A DNA stretch of 64,000 nt from Cytophagales bacterium (GCA_013299115.1 JAAFKA010000003.1:59384-123383), one strand, 5' to 3'; shown: positions 16,236 to 25,239, numbered from the stretch's first letter. Translations and numbers: made by a program. Notes: generated by a model not told the origin, from the letters alone.

Positions 16236-17462
16236 TCAGTGGCTGGGCAAAACGACTGTAAAAGTGCTGCCTTCATTTACCTCGCTTGCTATGCTGATAG
16301 CACCACCTAAAATATCTACTTGGTTTTTGACAATATACAAACCCAAGCCTTTGCCTTCTTGTTCGGTATGAAACCTTTTATACATACCAAAAAGATTGGC
16401 TCCATATTTATCTAAATCTATTCCCAAACCATTGTCTTGCACAGTTATTTGGTGTTGTTTGGGGGCTATTTGCGTTATTTTTACTGAAATAATAGGTTTT
16501 CTTGCGGGACTACTGTACTTGATGGCATTGCTTACCAAATTTATTACAATACTTTTGCAATATGACTTTACCGTTTTTATAGTTTCGTGTGTGATTACGT
16601 ACTGAAAATCAACTTTTTTTGCCACTATTTGTGGCAACAATTCTTCTTGTACCTCCTCCACTAATTCTGCCCACCTGAATTGCCTATACACTTTGTTAAT
16701 ATCGTTTCGCAAATGCAAAATCTCGTTGAGGTCTGTTATGGTATTGTCAAGTCCTTTTACTGTTTTTGTCAATAGTTGGAGGTAGCCTTGCAAGTCTTCG
16801 CTGTATGAAGTTTCGTCTTTTATCAATTCGGTTAGCCCTAATAAATTGGCTACATTTGACCGCAAATTGTGTGATACAATATAAGAAAATTGCTGCAAAG
16901 AAGTATTTTGTGTATTCAATTCATTCAATCGTCTTTCTTGCTCTTTTTGAGAAGTCATATCCAACTCTACGGCTACAAATTTTTGTATATTCCCCTCTGC
17001 ATCAAAAACGGGCGTGATACTAATTAACAGCCAGTATTCATTGCCTCGCTTGCCATAATTCAAAATTTCTTGCTGAAAAGGCTCTTTGCGTAGAATCCCT
17101 TCACGTAAGTTGCGGATATGTTCAGGATTGGTGTCTTTGCCCTGCAAAAAACTCGGCTTTTTCCCTTTTACTTCGTACAGGGTATAACCTGTTAATTTCT
17201 CAAAAGCCTCATTGACCCACTCTATTTGTTGATGTTTGTCTGTAATAATGACTAATTCATGCGTATAACGAGCCAGTAAAGATAATTTTTCTAATTCTTC
17301 ATTTTTTGCTTCTAACTCATCATTGAGGGCGTAGAACTCCTCGTTCATAGTGGCTAATTCCTCAACAGCAGCTTGAAGTTCCTCGTTATTTACTTGGAGA
17401 TTAATTTCTGAAGCCTGTAGTTTTTGTAATAAATCTGTTAGTTCGGTAGTCATTTTGTTCAT
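16236..17462 (-). CDS. PAS-domain sensor histidine kinase
   Basis: The 408-residue cytosolic kinase starts with a coiled-coil (about 1-60, rich in Leu, Glu and Asn), followed by one PAS/PAC domain (about 65-185; WVNEAFEKLTGYTLYEVKGK, then YWLLISITPVFDAEGNIQKF). The HisKA-like region carries the phospho-acceptor in SYIVSHNLRSNVANLLGLTE, and an HATPase_c domain shows LVSNAIKYSS (N box), DNGLGID (G1) and GKGLGLYIVK (G2). The His is followed by Asn (HNLR) rather than the common HELR/HEIR, a known subgroup. No transmembrane segment and no response regulator adjoin it. It converges with the Cys-rich small protein with no spacing. Confidence 0.92.
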   Translation of the reverse strand: MNKMTTELTDLLQKLQASEINLQVNNEELQAAVEELATMNEEFYALNDELEAKNEELEKLSLLARYTHELVIITDKHQQIEWVNEAFEKLTGYTLYEVKGKKPSFLQGKDTNPEHIRNLREGILRKEPFQQEILNYGKRGNEYWLLISITPVFDAEGNIQKFVAVELDMTSQKEQERRLNELNTQNTSLQQFSYIVSHNLRSNVANLLGLTELIKDETSYSEDLQGYLQLLTKTVKGLDNTITDLNEILHLRNDINKVYRQFRWAELVEEVQEELLPQIVAKKVDFQYVITHETIKTVKSYCKSIVINLVSNAIKYSSPARKPIISVKITQIAPKQHQITVQDNGLGIDLDKYGANLFGMYKRFHTEQEGKGLGLYIVKNQVDILGGAISIASEVNEGSTFTVVLPSH

Positions 17463-17572
17463 TTAAAGAGCAAATTTTTATGTTACTTTGTTGCAATGAT
17501 GTGATTTACAAATTACTCAATATAACACAAAAATTCCAAATTCTGCAAGTTGTATCTCTAAACCAATTTGGT

Positions 17573-19660
17573 TTAAGTAACTTTAAAACCCATCACCAAA
17601 ATATCGTCTAATTGCGACTGCCTGCCCTTCCACTTTTCTATGGTCTGGTCGAACAACAATTTTTGGGCATTTGCCTCTTGTTGGTAGTTGGCTGTGAGCA
17701 AATCCTTAAATTTTTTGATAGTAAATTTCCTATCATCAGCCCCACCAAATTGGTCTGCATAGCCATCAGAAAAAATATAAACTGTGGTAGGTTGCGAAAT
17801 GTCTATCAGATGTTTCTGAAAAATCCGTTGAGTTTCCTTTTGCAGCCCACCAATGGGGTGCATATCTCCCTTGACAGTGTGCAGCTCGTTGTTTTGGAAA
17901 TAAAACAAAGGATTTTTTGCCCCTGCAAACTCCAAAGTTTTGTTTTCTTTGTCTATTACGCAAAGAGCCATGTCCATACCATCACGATTTTCGGTTTCGT
18001 CTTGTTTCAATGCCTTGCGTATGCCCTTGTGTAACTCGTTGAGTATCAGGTCGGCTTCGGTAATGTGCTGTACAGTAACAATGTCATTAAGCATATTCAA
18101 GGCTATCATGGTGAGCAAAGCCCCAGGCACGCCATGCCCTGTGCAGTCCGCTGCCGTTACCAACTGTTTTGTAACCGTAACGACCTCTTGCACAGGCTGT
18201 TGCGAAATTGCGACTTGCTTTGCGGGCATATAAAAATCATAGTCGTGTTGTATCGTGGTTGCGGTTTGCATAGGGGTAACAGTGGGCGTATGCGTAATAG
18301 TTTTTTCGGTTTTGATTTCTGTAAACCAATAATAGTCGCCACTTACAATGTCGCGTGGCTTAAACAAAATGAAAGATTCGGAGAAAAGCAAAGCAAAATC
18401 TTCGGCATCGGGTAACATGGCTTGTTGTATCCGTTTGGCGTAGTTGATACTGCCCGTAATTTTGGTATTGACGTGGCTGATTTCCTCAAAAGCACCGAGC
18501 AACTGCCCACGCTGCATTTCTATATTATCTCGTTGAGCAGCCAACTCCTCCGACTGCCGTAAAATAGCCCCGTTTTGCTCCTCTAATTTGGCGTGGTCTT
18601 TTTGTTTTTGCTTGTAACTCCGATAAAAAAATACGGCAAAGACCACCAACATTGCCAACAAAACCAACATCATGTACCGAAAATACATTTCATTCGTCAG
18701 TTGGTTATCTTTGTCTTTCAGGCTCAATTCCTTTATTTTTTCTGCCTGATTGAGCAAATCTATCTGCATTTGTTTGGTTTTTGCCTCTTTTGCTGCTCTT
18801 TCCTCCAAACTATGCAGGGCTGCATCTATTTTTTTCAACGAATCTGCTTTTGCTTTCAATTCCAATTCCTTTGCTACTTTTTCTTTCTCCATTTCTTCGG
18901 TGTGCATCGTCATTTCGTTCATCTTAGCCTTTGCTTGCTCCTCTTTTTGGCGAAGTTCGGCATCTTGCAACCTTTGCTCAAAGGCTGCATAATATTTAAA
19001 GTAATAAATGGATTTTTCGGCATTGCCTGCTTTTTGGTGGTTTTGAGCCAAAGCTCCATAGCAATTTGCCATTAGCCTTTCGTCATTCAGTTCTTGGGCA
19101 AGGGGCAAAGCCTCCTCCAATGTACTTAAAGCTGCTGTATGGTTTTTCATATTGCCGTACATATTGGCAAGATTGATTAAAGAAGAAACTACGCCAAGTT
19201 TTTGTTTGGTCTTTTTCCTAATCTCCAACGTCTTGCGAAAATTATCGGCAGCCGACTCATAGTTTTCGTTGTCGGAGTGTATCATGGCAATATTGTTGTG
19301 GAGCATAGCCACGCCATTGAGGTTGCCCACTTGTTCAGTCAGTTTCAATGATTGCTGGAACATGCGAATGGCATCAGGCGAATGACCTTTTTCCCAGTAG
19401 AGGTAAGCAATTTTATTTAGGTATTTAGTAGCTTCATTGGCATCATTTATGCTTAAGTATCTTTCGGCAGTTTTGCGGTATTGGGCAATCAAATGGAGTT
19501 CGTTGTCGGTCATAGGTTCTACCAAATGGTCGTGAGAACCACCCGAAGACAAGGCGGCGGCGGGGGCTTGTGCCGCAGACCGAAAGGCAAGGCAACAGAA
19601 CAAAAAGCCGACCCAACAGGCGAAGACCCAATAGGTTTTTGAAAGGCAAAATCGTAACAT
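17573..19660 (-). CDS. TPR-repeat SpoIIE-type serine phosphatase
   Basis: This protein senses a signal outside the membrane and dephosphorylates a cytosolic partner, usually an anti-sigma antagonist. I start it at the ATG at 19660 (MLRFCLSKTYWVF); an upstream GTG at 19678 is less likely. In order there is a signal peptide, about five TPR repeats (residues about 60-230), a coiled coil, a transmembrane segment (MYFRYMMLVLLAMLVVFAVFF, about 330-350), a second coiled coil and a PP2C/SpoIIE catalytic domain. The last shows FKPRDIVSGDYYWF, AADCTGHGVPGALLTMI and IFSDGYADQFGG, with the metal-binding Asp residues present. This is a common Bacteroidota architecture. No sigma-factor genes adjoin it. Confidence 0.92.
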   Translation of the reverse strand: MLRFCLSKTYWVFACWVGFLFCCLAFRSAAQAPAAALSSGGSHDHLVEPMTDNELHLIAQYRKTAERYLSINDANEATKYLNKIAYLYWEKGHSPDAIRMFQQSLKLTEQVGNLNGVAMLHNNIAMIHSDNENYESAADNFRKTLEIRKKTKQKLGVVSSLINLANMYGNMKNHTAALSTLEEALPLAQELNDERLMANCYGALAQNHQKAGNAEKSIYYFKYYAAFEQRLQDAELRQKEEQAKAKMNEMTMHTEEMEKEKVAKELELKAKADSLKKIDAALHSLEERAAKEAKTKQMQIDLLNQAEKIKELSLKDKDNQLTNEMYFRYMMLVLLAMLVVFAVFFYRSYKQKQKDHAKLEEQNGAILRQSEELAAQRDNIEMQRGQLLGAFEEISHVNTKITGSINYAKRIQQAMLPDAEDFALLFSESFILFKPRDIVSGDYYWFTEIKTEKTITHTPTVTPMQTATTIQHDYDFYMPAKQVAISQQPVQEVVTVTKQLVTAADCTGHGVPGALLTMIALNMLNDIVTVQHITEADLILNELHKGIRKALKQDETENRDGMDMALCVIDKENKTLEFAGAKNPLFYFQNNELHTVKGDMHPIGGLQKETQRIFQKHLIDISQPTTVYIFSDGYADQFGGADDRKFTIKKFKDLLTANYQQEANAQKLLFDQTIEKWKGRQSQLDDILVMGFKVT

Positions 19661-19697
19661 AGAAATAAAAGTAGCCACACCACACCAATTTGTTTTA

Positions 19698-19740
19698 CCT
19701 TAAACCTTGTAAGGTTTTTAAAACCTTACAAGGTTTAAGG
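19698..19740. repeat. Perfect 43-bp palindrome (AAACCTTGTAAGG family)
   Basis: Arms of 21 bases, beginning CCTTAAACCTTGTAAGG, pair perfectly around one central base. It lies between the divergent starts of the phosphatase and acyltransferase genes, so it is not a simple terminator there. The same unit is tandemly repeated at 51961-52076. Confidence 0.75.
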
Positions 19741-19874
19741 CAATCAAACTGGCGTTGTGTGGTTTTGTTGGTTGTTTGAGTTGTGTACTTAGCTTGAAAG
19801 TTAATGAAAAAAGTAAGAAATGAAAAATATTAGCAAAAAAATTTAGAGTTTTCAATGAAACTACATAACACTAC

Positions 19875-20870
19875 ATGACAAAGCATATTCCAACCATCAC
19901 TTTTTTGCGAGGATTAGCAAGTATGTTAGTCTGTTTTCAGCATTTGATAGGTGTGCGAAGTGTGGGTGGGGAAATGTACCTAAAAAGTGATAATTTTTTA
20001 TGGTTATTACACGGCTTGGGTTATGTGGGAGTTTACATTTTTTTTACCATTTCGGCTTTTATCATTCCCTATGCTTTGCACCAAAACCAATACCAAATCA
20101 GGCATTTTTTTTCCTATCTTTTTAAACGTGCCATTCGCTTAGACCCTCCTTATTGGTTTAGATTATTTTCTATTGTGTTGATAATCATATTTTTACCAAG
20201 CTACAAAGTAGAACCAGCCACATTTGAAATAGGAAAATTGTTAGCCCACTTGTTTTATATGAATTGGTATTTTGCTTATGATTGGTTTAGTTTGATGTAT
20301 TGGACTTTGGAAATAGAGTTTCAATTTTATATTTTGATAGGGCTAACGTACAATTTATTTACCAATCAAAACAAAATAATTTGCTATTGCACGCTATTTT
20401 TATTCTTATTGCTGGCTTATCTTACACCAAATTCTTACACTGTCTTTTACTATGGCGAAATATTTTTAATTGGAATTATCCTTTTTCTCTATTACATCGA
20501 CCATTTCAGTTACAAGGAGTTTGTTATTTTTCTTCTTTCGACTATCTTTGTTGCCACTACTAAACTACCTTTACAAACTTTGCCACCAAGTTTATTTGTA
20601 GTGGCTTGTGTTTTATGGCTCAATATAGACAATCGAATAAGCAATTTTTTGGGTACAATTTCTTATTCTCTCTATTTGGTTCATGCCCCTGTTGGGCAAC
20701 GGTTAATTTATCAGTCTTTTTCTTTCATTCAAAATCCACTATTAAGAACTTTATGGGTGGTTTTTGCTATTTTAATTGCAATTTTGGTTGCTTATCTCTA
20801 TTATTTGTGGATAGAAAAACCATTTATCAAATTGTCTAAAAAAGTTAAATTTCTAAGCTCCTGCGAATAA
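19875..20870 (+). CDS. Acyltransferase 3 (OafA/YrhL-like) membrane protein
   Basis: Members of this family O-acylate sugars of LPS, peptidoglycan or small molecules at the inner membrane. The 331-residue protein has about ten hydrophobic segments. Family hallmarks are the N-terminal ITFLRGLASMLVCFQHL, with the catalytic-type His in FQHL, the FFTISAFIIPYA segment, and RAIRLDPPYWFRL. The start is the ATG at 19875. Its 3' end overlaps the convergent plsC gene by 26 bases. Which substrate it acylates is not shown by the neighbours. Confidence 0.88.
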   Translation: MTKHIPTITFLRGLASMLVCFQHLIGVRSVGGEMYLKSDNFLWLLHGLGYVGVYIFFTISAFIIPYALHQNQYQIRHFFSYLFKRAIRLDPPYWFRLFSIVLIIIFLPSYKVEPATFEIGKLLAHLFYMNWYFAYDWFSLMYWTLEIEFQFYILIGLTYNLFTNQNKIICYCTLFLFLLLAYLTPNSYTVFYYGEIFLIGIILFLYYIDHFSYKEFVIFLLSTIFVATTKLPLQTLPPSLFVVACVLWLNIDNRISNFLGTISYSLYLVHAPVGQRLIYQSFSFIQNPLLRTLWVVFAILIAILVAYLYYLWIEKPFIKLSKKVKFLSSCE

Positions 20871-21555
20871 CCTCGGCAGTTTGTTTTTTGAGTTGAGGTA
20901 GGTCGTCTAAGGTGAGATGAGCAGTGCTGATAGGTGCGTGAACTGTGATGCGTACTTCATGTCTGTAAAGGAGAAGAGGCTGTTGGTCTGGTAGAATTTT
21001 ATAGTTGGTAAGAAGAGAAATAGGTACAATGGGAATTTTATTTTCGATAGCCAACCGAAAAGCTCCGTCTTTAAAAGGCAACAATTCGGGAGCTTTGGGT
21101 GAAAGCCCACCTTCGGGATAGATAAGCAAACTATATCCTTCTTGCAAGGCTTGGGCTGCTTGTTGCAACGCGTCATAACGGCTGCGGAGTTTGCTCCTAT
21201 CCACGCCTATATGTACCTTGCGAAACATTTGTCCAAACAAAGGCACATTGGCGAGGTCATTTTTGCCTACAAACTTAAAAAAATATGGTACAGCATAACT
21301 TACCGCAGGAATATCGAGGTAAGAAGTATGATTGGGGCAATAAATATAAGGTTGATTGGAGTGCAATTTACCTTCATGACTAATGCGGAGAGGCAAAAAA
21401 GAAAATCGAAAAAAGAGCCACGCCCAAATTTTGTGTAGTATATAAGTATGGTGGTGCCACACCTTACGCTGAATAACAACAAATAAGGCGGGGAAAATGA
21501 GCAAAAAACTTGCTGCCAAAACAAAAAAACTCCAAAATGTGTATAGCCTCTGCAT
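20845..21555 (-). CDS. plsC: 1-acyl-sn-glycerol-3-phosphate acyltransferase family protein
   Basis: PlsC adds the second acyl chain to lysophosphatidate, making phosphatidic acid at the inner membrane. The 236 residues begin with one or two hydrophobic segments (FFVLAASFLLIFPALFVVI). The catalytic HX4D motif is NHTSYLD (around residue 80), and the glycerol-phosphate-binding motif is YPEGGLSP (around residue 150), slightly different from the usual FPEGTRS. The change from T to G leaves open a paralogue with another acceptor. It overlaps the 3' end of the convergent acyltransferase-3 gene. Confidence 0.85.
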   Translation of the reverse strand: MQRLYTFWSFFVLAASFLLIFPALFVVIQRKVWHHHTYILHKIWAWLFFRFSFLPLRISHEGKLHSNQPYIYCPNHTSYLDIPAVSYAVPYFFKFVGKNDLANVPLFGQMFRKVHIGVDRSKLRSRYDALQQAAQALQEGYSLLIYPEGGLSPKAPELLPFKDGAFRLAIENKIPIVPISLLTNYKILPDQQPLLLYRHEVRITVHAPISTAHLTLDDLPQLKKQTAEVIRRSLEI

Positions 21556-21737
21556 AAATTTTTAGAATTTGCAAAAGCAAATATATAACTTTTTCTTAGT
21601 TTTTTTTTATTTCGATAATTCCTTGTTAATCAATAACCTGTAAGTGGGCAAAAATAGAAAATTTGGTATAGAAAGATATTGGTACGCAGAAAATAAAAGT
21701 GTTGATGAGCAAATAGAAGGTACAAACTGTATAAAAA

Positions 21738-21766
21738 AAATAGGCAACCTTTTAAGTAGCCTATTT
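21738..21766 (-). terminator. Terminator after the tRNA-Glu pair
   Basis: On the minus strand AAATAGGC and GCCTATTT pair, followed immediately by a run of T (TTTTTT). It lies 3 bases after the second tRNA. Confidence 0.85.
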
Positions 21767-21768
21767 CG

Positions 21769-21840
21769 TACTCGGTACGGGAATCGAACCCGTGTTTTGT
21801 CCGTGAAAGGGACACGTCCTAACCCCTAGACGAACTGAGC
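21769..21840 (-). tRNA. tRNA-Glu (UUC), second copy
   Basis: A 72-base cloverleaf: D arm GTC...GAC, anticodon stem TGTCC/GGACA with loop CTTTCAC (anticodon TTC), and T arm ACGGG-TTCGATT-CCCGT. CCA is not encoded. The sequence is identical to the copy 100 bases upstream. The acceptor stem (GCTCAGT against ACCGAGT) contains a G-U pair at position 1 and an A-C mismatch at position 5. Confidence 0.95.
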
Positions 21841-21868
21841 AAAACAGAAAATAAAACACAATTTTTTG

Positions 21869-21940
21869 TACTCGGTACGGGAATCGAACCCGTGTTTTGT
21901 CCGTGAAAGGGACACGTCCTAACCCCTAGACGAACTGAGC
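21869..21940 (-). tRNA. tRNA-Glu (UUC), first copy
   Basis: Identical 72-base tRNA to the one at 21769-21840, transcribed first from the promoter at 21979-22008. The 28-base spacer between the copies is A/T-rich and has no separate promoter, so both are probably processed from one transcript. Confidence 0.95.
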
Positions 21941-21978
21941 AGACAAGGATAAAAAAACTGTGTTTCTATTTTCTTCTG

Positions 21979-22008
21979 CAAAGGTATAAAGTTTTTTTTA
22001 TTTACAAA
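21979..22008 (-). promoter_or_regulatory. Promoter of the tRNA-Glu operon
   Basis: TACCTTTG (21979-21986) with TTTG (22005-22008) 18 bases upstream, 38 bases before the first tRNA. Confidence 0.75.
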
Positions 22009-22030
22009 AATTTTTCTATTTTTTTTTATC

Positions 22031-22190
22031 GGACTTGTTTAGTTGGGAAAGCTATAACGTCTTTTGCACACAGACAACACTGATTTTATGGATAAAACAC
22101 TGATTTTTTTATTTTTTTATCTGCAAAAATCAGTTTAATCAGTGTTAGCTGTGTGCGAAGTCGTCTGCTTGAAGGCAACTAAACAAATCC
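22031..22190. repeat. 160-bp element with nested inverted repeats
   Basis: Outer arms GGACTTGTTTAGTTG (22031-22045) and CAACTAAACAAATCC (22176-22190) pair with one mismatch. Inside, a second pair brings ACACTGATT-type arms together through GCACACAG and CTGTGTGC, and ACACTGATTTT occurs twice. It starts 4 bases after the nuclease stop codon and could act as its terminator, but its size suggests a mobile palindromic element. Confidence 0.7.
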
Positions 22191-22194
22191 ATTA

Positions 22195-23049
22195 TTACTC
22201 TATTTGCACCCTGTCTGTTTTACCTTCTATGGCGTCTTGTACATCTGTTGGTAATTTATCAAAGAAATTATAAGTTGTTTTGCTTTCAATGGAGTTTGTT
22301 GTAACTCTGTATTCATACCATTTTTTTTCTGCTGCATCTTGTGTATTTGGTATATCAACAGCAATTACTCTTGTCGATGTATTGATACGGCTGAGGTCGT
22401 TGCTGCCGTTTGGCAAAACCAAAATCACTTTCCACAGCCTTGAAGGCACAGTAATTTTTCCATCTTCTATTGTCCGTACCACCGCACCATTGTTTGCACT
22501 GCCTATACCCCCACTGCCATAAGTACCAGCAATGATATATAGTTCGTTGCCTTCTGTTACCAATTTACGGCAATATTCTTCTAATAACCGCCAAGTTTTG
22601 CGGTTGTGGTCAGGTGCTTGTGGTACAATGTTAGTCATCAGAAAAGTGGCAGAGTTGTCTGTTTGCGACCCATCTCTATCGTCTGATGGGCAGAGATGCC
22701 CTCTATCAAAACCTGTATCATTATAATCAGATTTTTTAACAGCATACCAATTCGAAAGCAAATCAGGGTCAGGAAGGAAATCGTCTTGGCGTATAGCCCC
22801 ACCTTTCCATGCTGCGTTTAGGTGCCACGATACCCAGTTGGCAGTTGATTTATTGCTGTTGTAGGAAAGGGCAAATTGCGGTTTCACCATCAAATAGTTA
22901 TTGGCATCCCTAGCAGCTCTCGAAGGATTGCCTAGTGCCATGTTGTCGTCTCTGCCTGTGGTGCTGGGTTTTGGGTCGTCTTTCGGCTGGCAAGACCATA
23001 CCATTGACACTAAACCGACCATCAATAGTTTGTAAAATAGTTGTTTCAT
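22195..23049 (-). CDS. DNA/RNA non-specific endonuclease (NucA/NUC1 family), lipoprotein
   Basis: The enzyme degrades DNA and RNA using a Mg-dependent beta-beta-alpha-metal site. The 284 residues begin with a lipoprotein signal (MKQLFYKLLMVGLVSMVW, then SC, Cys around residue 20), so it is anchored in the outer membrane or periplasm. The catalytic motif DRGHLCPSDDR (around residue 118) has the general-base His, and the metal-binding Asn is in MTNIVPQAPDHNRKTW. GIDR-type substitutions are not seen. It likely serves nutrient scavenging or removal of extracellular DNA. No immunity gene is adjacent, arguing against an interbacterial toxin. Confidence 0.92.
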   Translation of the reverse strand: MKQLFYKLLMVGLVSMVWSCQPKDDPKPSTTGRDDNMALGNPSRAARDANNYLMVKPQFALSYNSNKSTANWVSWHLNAAWKGGAIRQDDFLPDPDLLSNWYAVKKSDYNDTGFDRGHLCPSDDRDGSQTDNSATFLMTNIVPQAPDHNRKTWRLLEEYCRKLVTEGNELYIIAGTYGSGGIGSANNGAVVRTIEDGKITVPSRLWKVILVLPNGSNDLSRINTSTRVIAVDIPNTQDAAEKKWYEYRVTTNSIESKTTYNFFDKLPTDVQDAIEGKTDRVQIE

Positions 23050-23240
23050 TTTTTAGTTTTTGATTCTCTGAAAATTCTAAAGATTTTTTCAGTTCTAATA
23101 AATATTAAGTGGTTTAAAACCTATTAAGTAACAGGATAACTTAGAACTAATATTTTACGGAGATGTTACTTTTGAACTCCTTTGCAGGAATTCCAATAAA
23201 TAAATCTACAGTCTATGAAAACCTCCTTTAAAAAAATATA

Positions 23241-23342
23241 AAAGAAACTGACCAAAGGTCTAAAAAACGAAAAAATAAAAAATATAAATAATTGATTTTC
23301 AATAGGTTATATTTTATAAAAATTCAAAATTTTTGACCTTCG
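23241..23342. repeat. Copy B of the AAAGAAACTG element
   Basis: It begins AAAGAAACTGACCAAAGG and shares the long AT-rich core (23281-23325) with the minus strand of the element at 1024-1136, with one substitution in the core. The right arm (TTTTTGACCTT) pairs with AAGGTC near the left end. It lies in a 377-bp gap (23050-23426) that shows no gene. The following ACACCCTCTAAG also occurs at 33618-33629 after another hairpin. Confidence 0.65.
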
Positions 23343-23426
23343 GACACCCTCTAAGGATTTTTGATATGACTATTTATGGGAAGAGCCTAAAGACTGTGGT
23401 ACATTTCACACCATGCACAACTAAAT

Positions 23427-24428
23427 CTAACACACCACATTGTAATCTCCTATGCTCACATCAGCAGCCTCTTTTTTGTATTTTACGTGGCTACCTATCA
23501 TAGAATTTTTGAGGTTGGCATTTTCTATTTGCGTATTTTGTTGCACAATGCTGTTTTGAATGACTGAATTTTTTACTTTGCTGTTGTCGCCAATAGAAAC
23601 ATGAGGACCTACTACGGCATTGTGAATTTCTACATTTTCGCCTATGTAAACAGGGTGAATAATAGTCGAATTGACAATTTTTGCAGAGTCGGCTACCAAT
23701 TTCGTGTCTTTAATGTATTCCAAATAGCGTTGATTAGTGAAAACAGTGGTGTCTTTGTTGCCACAGTCGAGCCATTCTGTTATTTTGCCTGGTACAAATT
23801 TTGTACCTTTGCGTTTCATATTTTCGAGGGCATTGGTCAGTTGGTATTCGCCTTTGTCCTTGATGTCGTTGTCGAGCAAATACTGCAATTCTCTGCGGAG
23901 GTATTCGCCATCTTTGAAATAATAAATACCAATAATAGCCAAATCGGATACAAACTCAGTTGGTTTTTCTACAAAATCAGTGATAAAACCTTCTTTGTCG
24001 GTCTTAATCACACCATAAGATGAAGGATTTTGCACTTTTTCTACCCAAATCATACCTTCGTGTTTTTTGTCTAATTTGAAATCAGCCTTAAACAAAGTAT
24101 CGGCAAAAGCCACCACCACATTGCCACTTAGCGACTCTTTGGCACACAAAATGGCGTGAGCAGTGCCAAGAGGTTTGTCTTGATAATAAATTTTGCCTTG
24201 CGAGCCTACTTTTTTGGCTACTGCCAAGAGGTCTTTCTCTACTTGTTCGCCAAAATCACCAATGATGAAGGCTATTTCCTCCACAGGTTCGTTGCAAACC
24301 TCTACAATGTCTTCTACTAATCTCTGCACAATAGGCTTACCCGCAATAGGCAGGAGGGGTTTGGGTACGGTTAGCGTATGAGGGCGTAGGCGTGTGCCAC
24401 GTCCCGCCATAGGAATAATGATTTTCAT
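23427..24428 (-). CDS. Sugar-phosphate nucleotidyltransferase with left-handed beta-helix
   Basis: The enzyme transfers a nucleotide to a sugar-1-phosphate (glucose-1-phosphate thymidylyl- or uridylyl-, or mannose-1-phosphate guanylyltransferase type) to make an activated sugar. The 333 residues begin with the signature MKIIIPMAGRGTRLRPHTLT followed by PKPLLPIAGKPI. VVAFADTLFKAD holds the metal-binding Asp, and EKP follows near residue 155. The last ~100 residues are hexapeptide repeats (IVNSTIIHPVYIGENVEIHN) forming a beta-helix. The N-terminal substrate is not decidable. It has its own promoter; galE lies 0.8 kb downstream, consistent with surface-sugar metabolism. Confidence 0.88.
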   Translation of the reverse strand: MKIIIPMAGRGTRLRPHTLTVPKPLLPIAGKPIVQRLVEDIVEVCNEPVEEIAFIIGDFGEQVEKDLLAVAKKVGSQGKIYYQDKPLGTAHAILCAKESLSGNVVVAFADTLFKADFKLDKKHEGMIWVEKVQNPSSYGVIKTDKEGFITDFVEKPTEFVSDLAIIGIYYFKDGEYLRRELQYLLDNDIKDKGEYQLTNALENMKRKGTKFVPGKITEWLDCGNKDTTVFTNQRYLEYIKDTKLVADSAKIVNSTIIHPVYIGENVEIHNAVVGPHVSIGDNSKVKNSVIQNSIVQQNTQIENANLKNSMIGSHVKYKKEAADVSIGDYNVVC

Positions 24429-24460
24429 TTGGTCTATGTGTTGAAAAAATTGGTTTTACC

Positions 24461-24490
24461 AAATGTAAAAACAAAGAAAATAGTATGCAA
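24461..24490 (-). promoter_or_regulatory. Promoter of the nucleotidyltransferase gene
   Basis: TACATTTG (24461-24468) with TTG (24488-24490) 19 bases upstream; leader of about 25 bases to the ATG at 24428. Confidence 0.65.
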
Positions 24491-24565
24491 GAAATTTTAA
24501 ATGTTTTAAAAAGGGTTTGAATCAATTTAGAGTTTTAATATTACAATCTTCTCTATTAATAACAA

Positions 24566-24598
24566 AAACCTACCAAGTTCTTGAAACTTAATAGGTTT
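24566..24598 (-). terminator. Hairpin after the small exported protein
   Basis: AAACCTACCAAGTTC and AAACTTAATAGGTTT pair imperfectly around TTG; it lies about 30 bases after the stop at 24628. Confidence 0.45.
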
Positions 24599-24627
24599 GT
24601 ATTTACTTAAAAAAAGATAAGAAGTTA

Positions 24628-25062
24628 TTATTTCTCTAAGTTATTACTTGCAACATGGGCAGCATTTGCCTCTATCATGGTTTGCAAAAAATTTTTATCA
24701 ACGACCAATTTTGTTGTAACTAATTGACTGTTAGCTTCTTGCAAGGCGTTGGTTTCATACAAGTTTTCCATTTTAACTGCGTTTGCTGGTGTAGCTTGCA
24801 TCGAAACTTGGTCTAAAACTGTGTTTTGTTCTTGGTCTGCATTTTCAGCAATTAATTCGTCTAAATAATTGGTATCTATTTTTGCCAAAGCAAAAGTAAG
24901 ATTTCTGTCGGTTTCTTGAGCAGCATCTTCGTCTATGAGGCTCAATATTTCTGTCCGCAACGCCACTTGTGTTTTGTTTCTTGGCAATTTCGGATTGGCA
25001 GCAGCACTAATAAAAGTGCTAAGAATAAACAATACAGCGAAAATATATTTTGATGAGTTCAT
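24628..25062 (-). CDS. Small exported protein of unknown function (144 aa)
   Basis: A signal peptide (NSSKYIFAVLFILSTFISAAA, cleavage near residue 23) leads a 120-residue acidic mature protein rich in Ala, Glu, Asn and Gln. I see internal similarity: NYLDELIAENADQEQNT and NFLQTMIEANAAHVASN are related phrases, suggesting a repeated helical unit. No family is recognised. The gene is monocistronic, with palindromes on both sides (24566-24598 and 25071-25116). The product is likely periplasmic and helical. Confidence 0.7.
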   Translation of the reverse strand: MNSSKYIFAVLFILSTFISAAANPKLPRNKTQVALRTEILSLIDEDAAQETDRNLTFALAKIDTNYLDELIAENADQEQNTVLDQVSMQATPANAVKMENLYETNALQEANSQLVTTKLVVDKNFLQTMIEANAAHVASNNLEK

Positions 25063-25070
25063 GGCTCTTT

Positions 25071-25116
25071 CTATTTAATGTTTTGAGTTTTTGTCTTCTT
25101 ACAAGACATTAAATAG
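25071..25116. repeat. Inverted repeat upstream of the small exported protein
   Basis: CTATTTAATG and CATTAAATAG form perfect 10-base arms about 26 bases apart. A second hairpin, CAACTAA...TTAGTTG, follows near 25140-25165. Their position just before the start suggests either leader structure or a repeat element. Confidence 0.5.
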
Positions 25117-25239
25117 ATTACTAATCTTATGCCAATAAAAACAACTAATTGATTATCAGTTAGTTGCAAATAAAAAATACAAACTTCTTTCCTAAACTTG
25201 TACGTATTTGAACATTTAATTTGCTGTTTTTGGACATTT

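Noticed and set aside
22195..23049. Secreted nuclease as an interbacterial toxin
   Set aside because: It has a plain lipoprotein signal, no delivery domain and no immunity gene next to it.
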